Shown: positions 15,633 through 19,001 of the stretch, piece by piece
Position numbering within the stretch: position 1 is the first letter of the stretch
Layout of the letters: the number at the start of each line of letters is the position of its first letter
Assembly (NCBI GenBank): GCA_027488265.1
Contig: JAIYCA010000402.1
Coordinates: 1-19,001 of the forward strand
DNA length: 19,001 nucleotides
Reading direction: 5' to 3'
Source: Planctomycetaceae bacterium
GTDB lineage: Bacteria; Planctomycetota; Phycisphaerae; Phycisphaerales; SM1A02
Translations under genes and position numbers: made by a program
Notes under the pieces: model-generated
Seen by the model: only the letters and a program-made list of their open reading frames with translations
Databases searched by the model: none
What the model was told of the DNA's origin: nothing

Positions 15633-18515
15633 ATGCGTAACTGCGACTTTAGGACGTCCCTCTCCTCAACTATCTCATCGGCGGTCATCGCCGCGCTCGC
15701 CCTCTCCACCACGCTCTCGGCGCAAGTTGGGCCGAATAGCACCCAGAGTGGCGGAGTCGAGATCTCCGGCGCAGAGGTCACCCTTGGTGGCCAGCCCGCG
15801 GCCCTCGCTCGCGCCCTCTTCCTCGAAGCGCATCCGCAAACTGGCACGTTCATCCTCGATGGCGTGATCACCCGCGTCTACGGCAAGGCGTTCTCCTCGG
15901 GCATCAACGCGGTGGATAGCGCGGAGCGTTTCCTCCAAGCGCACGCTGCGATGTTTGGCAGCTCGTTCAACCAACTCATGCCGATCGGTCCGAACGGTGA
16001 TGGCACGCACGTGCTCCCGATGGGCTATCGCGCGGAAGAAGACGCGTATCGCTTTTCGCTCGTGGGCTACACACAGCACCTGAACGGCGTTCCGGTGTTC
16101 CGCGGCGACGTCCGCTGCCTCGTGCGCAACGAGCCCGGCTACCCACTCGTTCTCGTCTCCAACCAACTGCGCGATGTCAGTGCTCTCGTTGGCAACACGA
16201 AGGTGCGACCGATCGCGCCATCCAAGCTTGACCTCAAGAAGGCGACGCGTTCGGCGCTGAACCAGTTTGGTCCTGGCGCGACGGTCTCCGATGCGGAGCA
16301 AGTCATCTGGGCCGGTTACGACAACGCTCCCGCTACAGAGGCACGCGTTGCCGTCAAGTTCATCGTGACGGGTACCGGGGTTTTCGACCGTGGGCTCTAT
16401 CAGCGCATGCTCTACGTCGTTGATAGCGCGACTGGCCGCATCCTCTTCCAAGAAGATCAGGTGCTGAACGCCGACGTGAACGTCACCGTCACAGGCCTTG
16501 CGACGACCGGTTCCGCAGCCGGTGCCTGCAACACCGAAGTCGCACAGCCACTCCCCTACGCGCGCATCACGTACGGCACCACGACCCTCTACGCAAACGC
16601 CGCCGGAACGCTCACCATTCCAAACATTAGCACGAGCACGAGTTTCACCTCGGTGGTGAGCGGGCAGTGGTTCGGCGTCAACGATGTCGCCAATGGCTCG
16701 GTTGGCTCGATCGCGCTCTCGAGCGCGGGCGGCGCGCTGAGCTTCGTCCACAACGCGGCGAACACCGCGGAAGATCAACTCGCCGAAGTGAACGCGTACA
16801 TCCACGCGAACAAGATTCGCGACCTTGCACTCGCTGCGAACCCCTCGTTCCCCTCGATCGGAACGCAAACCAACTGGCCGATCAACGTGCAAGTCGCCGG
16901 AACGTGCAACGCGTTCTACAACGGGACCTCGATCAACTTCTACCCATCCGGCGGCGGCTGCAACAACACCGCGTTCGCTGCGGTTGTGCACCACGAGTAT
17001 GGACACCACCTTGTGAACCGCGCTGGCTCCGGCCAAGGCGAATACGGCGAAGGCTTCGGCGACATCTGCAGCGTCCTTGTGCTCGATGAGCCACGACTCG
17101 CTGTCGGGTTCCAGACTTGCTCCACCGGCATCCGCAACGCAGACAACACCTGCCAATACCTCGCGACCGGCTGCTCGAGCTGCGGCGTCGCGATTCACTC
17201 CTGTGGCCAGCTGATCTCGGGTTGCTTGTGGGATCTCCGCGAGAACTTGTTGCTGAGCCAACCTGCCACCTATCGCACGACCCTCGCAAGTCTCGCGATC
17301 GACTCAGTCCTCTTGCACAACGGTACGGGGATCGCGCCAGACATCACCATCGACTTCCTCACGCTCGACGACAACGACAGCAACATTGCAAACGGCACGC
17401 CAAACTACGCGGACATCAACAACGCGTTCACACTGCACGCGATGCCTGGCCCCGCGCTGCAACTGATCGGGTTCTCGTTCCCATCGGGCCAACCGGACTT
17501 CGTGTCGCCGGCTGGTGGCGCGACGATCGACTTCAACGTGTCTGCCGTTGCTGGTACGCCAGCCGCCGGTTCGGGTAAGTTCTTCTATCGCATCGGTCCA
17601 CCCGGTACCTTCACGCAAGCAAGCGTGACTTCGCTCGGCGCAAACAGCTACCGCGCCACGCTGCCCTCTGCTCCATGCGGCTCGACGATTCAGTACTACG
17701 TCTCGGCGAATGCCACGTCGGGTGCGGTTGTCAACGACCCAGTCGACGCACCTGCGAGCTTCTTCGCCGCAGTGGCTGCAACCGGTCTTGACGAGGTGTT
17801 TGTGGATACGGTCGAAACCGCTCTTGGTTGGACGCTCTCGACGGCCGGCGATACTGCAACCGCGGGTCTCTGGACGCGCGGAGATCCGATCGGCACCACC
17901 AACGGAACGATCCAGGTCCAACCTGAGATCGACGTCACCGCGAACCCTGGTGTGAACTGCTTCTTCACGGGTCAAGGCGCCGTGGGCGGCACCATCGGTC
18001 AGGCCGACGTCGACGGTGGCTTCACGACGTTGACCTCGCCAACCATGGATGCTTCCGGTGGCGCGGCGTACATCAGCTACTTCCGCTGGTACTCCAACCA
18101 ACAGGGCGGCTCACCGAATGCAGACACGTTCCGCGTGCAGATCTCGAACAACAACGGCGCAACTTGGACGGCGCTTGAAACCGTCGGCCCAACGGGCCCC
18201 GAGGTGAACGGTGGCTGGATCTTCAAGGAGTTCCTTGTGTCCGACTTCGTCACGCCGACTGCGCAAGTCAAGGTCCGCTTCATTGCAGACGACGTTGGAC
18301 CGGGCTCGCTCATCGAAGCCGCGGTGGACGAGGTTCGTATGAAGACCGTCGCCTGCGGAAACCCCGCCGACCTCAACGGTGACGGCTCGATCGACGCTGC
18401 TGACCTCGCCATCTTGCTGAGCAACTGGGGCGTGAACGGCGTTGGCGACATCAACGGCGACGGAAGCGTCGAGGCTACGGACCTCGCGATTCTGCTCGGC
18501 CAGTGGGGCATCTAA
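15633..18515 (+). CDS. Secreted zinc metallopeptidase with C-terminal dockerin-like repeats
   Basis: The 960-residue product starts with a signal peptide (hydrophobic SAVIAALALSTTLSA, likely cleavage near 30). Residues of about 70-270 resemble an FTP/thermolysin-type propeptide. The zinc site is HEYGH at 454-458, with downstream EYGEGFGD (470-477) providing the probable third ligand Glu, as in gluzincin peptidases. Several Cys follow (about 496-530), suggesting disulfides outside the cytoplasm. Residues of about 725-900 look like a beta-sandwich accessory domain of the jelly-roll type. The end (about 908-960) carries two EF-hand-like dockerin repeats, DLNGDGSIDAADLAILL and DINGDGSVEATDLAILL, each followed by a Trp-Gly, typical of planctomycete exported proteins. 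Function is inferred as an extracellular or surface protease; substrate unknown. ATG 15633 has AGGAG 5 bases upstream. It is monocistronic, with a terminator at 18541. Confidence 0.88.
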   Translation: MRNCDFRTSLSSTISSAVIAALALSTTLSAQVGPNSTQSGGVEISGAEVTLGGQPAALARALFLEAHPQTGTFILDGVITRVYGKAFSSGINAVDSAERFLQAHAAMFGSSFNQLMPIGPNGDGTHVLPMGYRAEEDAYRFSLVGYTQHLNGVPVFRGDVRCLVRNEPGYPLVLVSNQLRDVSALVGNTKVRPIAPSKLDLKKATRSALNQFGPGATVSDAEQVIWAGYDNAPATEARVAVKFIVTGTGVFDRGLYQRMLYVVDSATGRILFQEDQVLNADVNVTVTGLATTGSAAGACNTEVAQPLPYARITYGTTTLYANAAGTLTIPNISTSTSFTSVVSGQWFGVNDVANGSVGSIALSSAGGALSFVHNAANTAEDQLAEVNAYIHANKIRDLALAANPSFPSIGTQTNWPINVQVAGTCNAFYNGTSINFYPSGGGCNNTAFAAVVHHEYGHHLVNRAGSGQGEYGEGFGDICSVLVLDEPRLAVGFQTCSTGIRNADNTCQYLATGCSSCGVAIHSCGQLISGCLWDLRENLLLSQPATYRTTLASLAIDSVLLHNGTGIAPDITIDFLTLDDNDSNIANGTPNYADINNAFTLHAMPGPALQLIGFSFPSGQPDFVSPAGGATIDFNVSAVAGTPAAGSGKFFYRIGPPGTFTQASVTSLGANSYRATLPSAPCGSTIQYYVSANATSGAVVNDPVDAPASFFAAVAATGLDEVFVDTVETALGWTLSTAGDTATAGLWTRGDPIGTTNGTIQVQPEIDVTANPGVNCFFTGQGAVGGTIGQADVDGGFTTLTSPTMDASGGAAYISYFRWYSNQQGGSPNADTFRVQISNNNGATWTALETVGPTGPEVNGGWIFKEFLVSDFVTPTAQVKVRFIADDVGPGSLIEAAVDEVRMKTVACGNPADLNGDGSIDAADLAILLSNWGVNGVGDINGDGSVEATDLAILLGQWGI

Positions 18516-18540
18516 ACCACGCTCGATAAGTCACTCTCGC

Positions 18541-18573
18541 ACCGGGCCCGGAAACGGGCCCGGTGTTCTTTTT
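18541..18573 (+). terminator. Intrinsic terminator of the metallopeptidase gene
   Basis: ACCGGGCCCG (18541-18550) pairs perfectly with CGGGCCCGGT (18555-18564) around a GAAA tetraloop, followed by GTTCTTTTT. It begins 26 bases after the stop codon. Confidence 0.92.
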
Positions 18574-18609
18574 CCCGCAGCCCTCTCTGAATCGATCGCT
18601 TCGAAGGGC

Positions 18610-18638
18610 TTGCCGATTGCCAATCCTTCGGCTATCTT
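18610..18638 (+). promoter_or_regulatory. Possible sigma-70-type promoter of tRNA-Leu
   Basis: TTGCCG (18610-18615) and TATCTT (18633-18638) are 17 bases apart and each matches 4 of 6 consensus positions. The start would be near 18645, about 32 bases before the mature tRNA. The matches are modest. Confidence 0.4.
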
Positions 18639-18676
18639 CTCCATCCCCCAACGATTCGCGTCGAATGGGTCCACCT

Positions 18677-18760
18677 GCCCAGGTGGCGGAATTGGCAGAC
18701 GCGCCAGCTTGAGGTGCTGGTGGTGTAACAACCTTGGAGGTTCGAGTCCTCTTCTGGGCA
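18677..18760 (+). tRNA. tRNA-Leu (anticodon GAG)
   Basis: The 84-base gene folds as a class II tRNA. The acceptor GCCCAGG pairs with TCTGGGC (one G-T), the anticodon stem CCAGC/GCTGG holds the loop TTGAGGT with anticodon GAG at 18711-18713, a long variable arm follows, and the T-arm is GGAGG-TTCGAGT-CCTCT. It should read CUC and CUU codons. The 3' CCA is not encoded and must be added. A strong terminator follows at once. Confidence 0.96.
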
Positions 18761-18827
18761 TTCACAACCCAGTCGCGCAAGCGACTGGGTTGTCACTTTT
18801 GGGCATGCACAACCCAGACGCGCAAGC
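18755..18827. repeat. Imperfect 28-bp direct repeat of the tRNA-Leu 3' end and terminator arm
   Basis: The 28 bases at 18755-18782 (last six tRNA bases plus the left terminator arm and loop) recur at 18800-18827 with two mismatches (T to G, T to A). The offset is 45 bases. The second copy has lost the matching right arm. It may be the relic of a tandem tRNA, of an integration site, or of a local slip. Confidence 0.85.
18764..18800 (+). terminator. Terminator of tRNA-Leu
   Basis: A perfect 13-bp stem (18764-18776 with 18781-18793) closes a GCAA tetraloop, followed by CACTTTT. It begins 4 bases after the tRNA. Confidence 0.85.
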
Positions 18828-18866
18828 AAACGGCTTGTTGTCTTCGCGCTCCCACCGCATGGCCAC

Positions 18867-19001
18867 TCACACGCCGCGCGTGCCTGGATCCCAAATCAAC
18901 TTGTGCAACTGGGTTTGTTGCCGCACGGGAAGGTTGTCAGCGAGGATCCACTCGGCAAGGGCGCGCGGATCGAGCCCCTTGCAGCCAAGTATCTCAAGCC
19001 C
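18867..19001 (-). CDS. queE: Probable 7-carboxy-7-deazaguanine synthase QueE (C-terminal 44 residues only)
   Basis: The minus-strand frame is open from the right edge of the window to a TGA at 18867-18869, giving 44 residues. The segment LAEWILADNLPVRQQTQLH followed by KLIWDP and a final RGV matches the C-terminal end I know from QueE radical-SAM enzymes, which make 7-carboxy-7-deazaguanine on the way to queuosine. The cysteine triad that binds the cluster would lie outside the window, so the call rests on the tail alone. The gene converges on tRNA-Leu. Other members of the radical-SAM family with the same tail cannot be excluded. Confidence 0.6.
   Translation of the reverse strand, partial: GLEILGCKGLDPRALAEWILADNLPVRQQTQLHKLIWDPGTRGV

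Noticed and set aside
15675..17261. 528-codon minus-strand open frame opposite the metallopeptidase
   Set aside because: Antisense to a clear peptidase with signal peptide and HEYGH site; no motifs of its own.
18632..18829. Small minus-strand protein with CPEEDSNLQGC
   Set aside because: This is the well-known false protein read antisense through a tRNA-Leu gene.

Overview
The window looks like the chromosome of a GC-rich planctomycete, probably of the Phycisphaerae type. The clearest sign is the secreted metallopeptidase at 15633-18515, which ends in paired dockerin-like EF-hand repeats (DLNGDGSIDAADLAILL and a second copy), a C-terminal module common in that phylum. High GC, GTG starts, a very long RNase E with Arg-rich and acidic tails, and a -24/-12 (sigma-54) promoter fit this. 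The lineage call is inference. I see no phage genes, insertion sequences or CRISPR array: this is mostly core chromosome.

Layout. 1-1650 (minus): an inositol-monophosphatase/3'-phosphoadenosine-phosphatase family enzyme, and one base after it a membrane-anchored endonuclease/exonuclease/phosphatase-like protein that runs off the left edge. 1651-1894: a divergent regulatory region with palindromic half-sites and a textbook sigma-54 promoter pointing at dnaK. 1895-3808: dnaK, closed by a strong terminator. 3935-5722: ptsI (PTS enzyme I), whose conserved N-terminus is interrupted by an in-frame TAG at codon 10. 5723-6394: a long gene-free region with short repeats and hairpins. 6395-13647: a tight operon rne - dxr - rseP (RNase E, MEP-pathway reductoisomerase, site-2 protease), followed after 41 bases by a short-chain dehydrogenase (13689-14417). 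14603-15091 (minus): smpB, convergent with that operon. 15092-15632: a gene-free divergent region. 15633-18515: the secreted metallopeptidase and its terminator. 18677-18760: tRNA-Leu(GAG) with its own terminator and an imperfect duplication of the tRNA 3' end. 18867-19001 (minus): the C-terminal end of a probable QueE.

How the genes fit together. Several deal with protein and RNA quality control: DnaK folding, SmpB ribosome rescue, RNase E decay and RseP intramembrane proteolysis. dxr next to rseP is a common bacterial pairing; rne directly upstream of it is less so. The points most worth checking are the sigma-54 promoter of dnaK with its possible activator sites, the TAG inside ptsI, the RNase E architecture (acidic N-terminal extension, four GGG-Arg blocks, an internal IF2_N domain, an expanding 12-bp repeat), the four PDZ-like repeats in RseP and the duplicated tRNA 3' end. 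No wholly new multi-gene system is evident.
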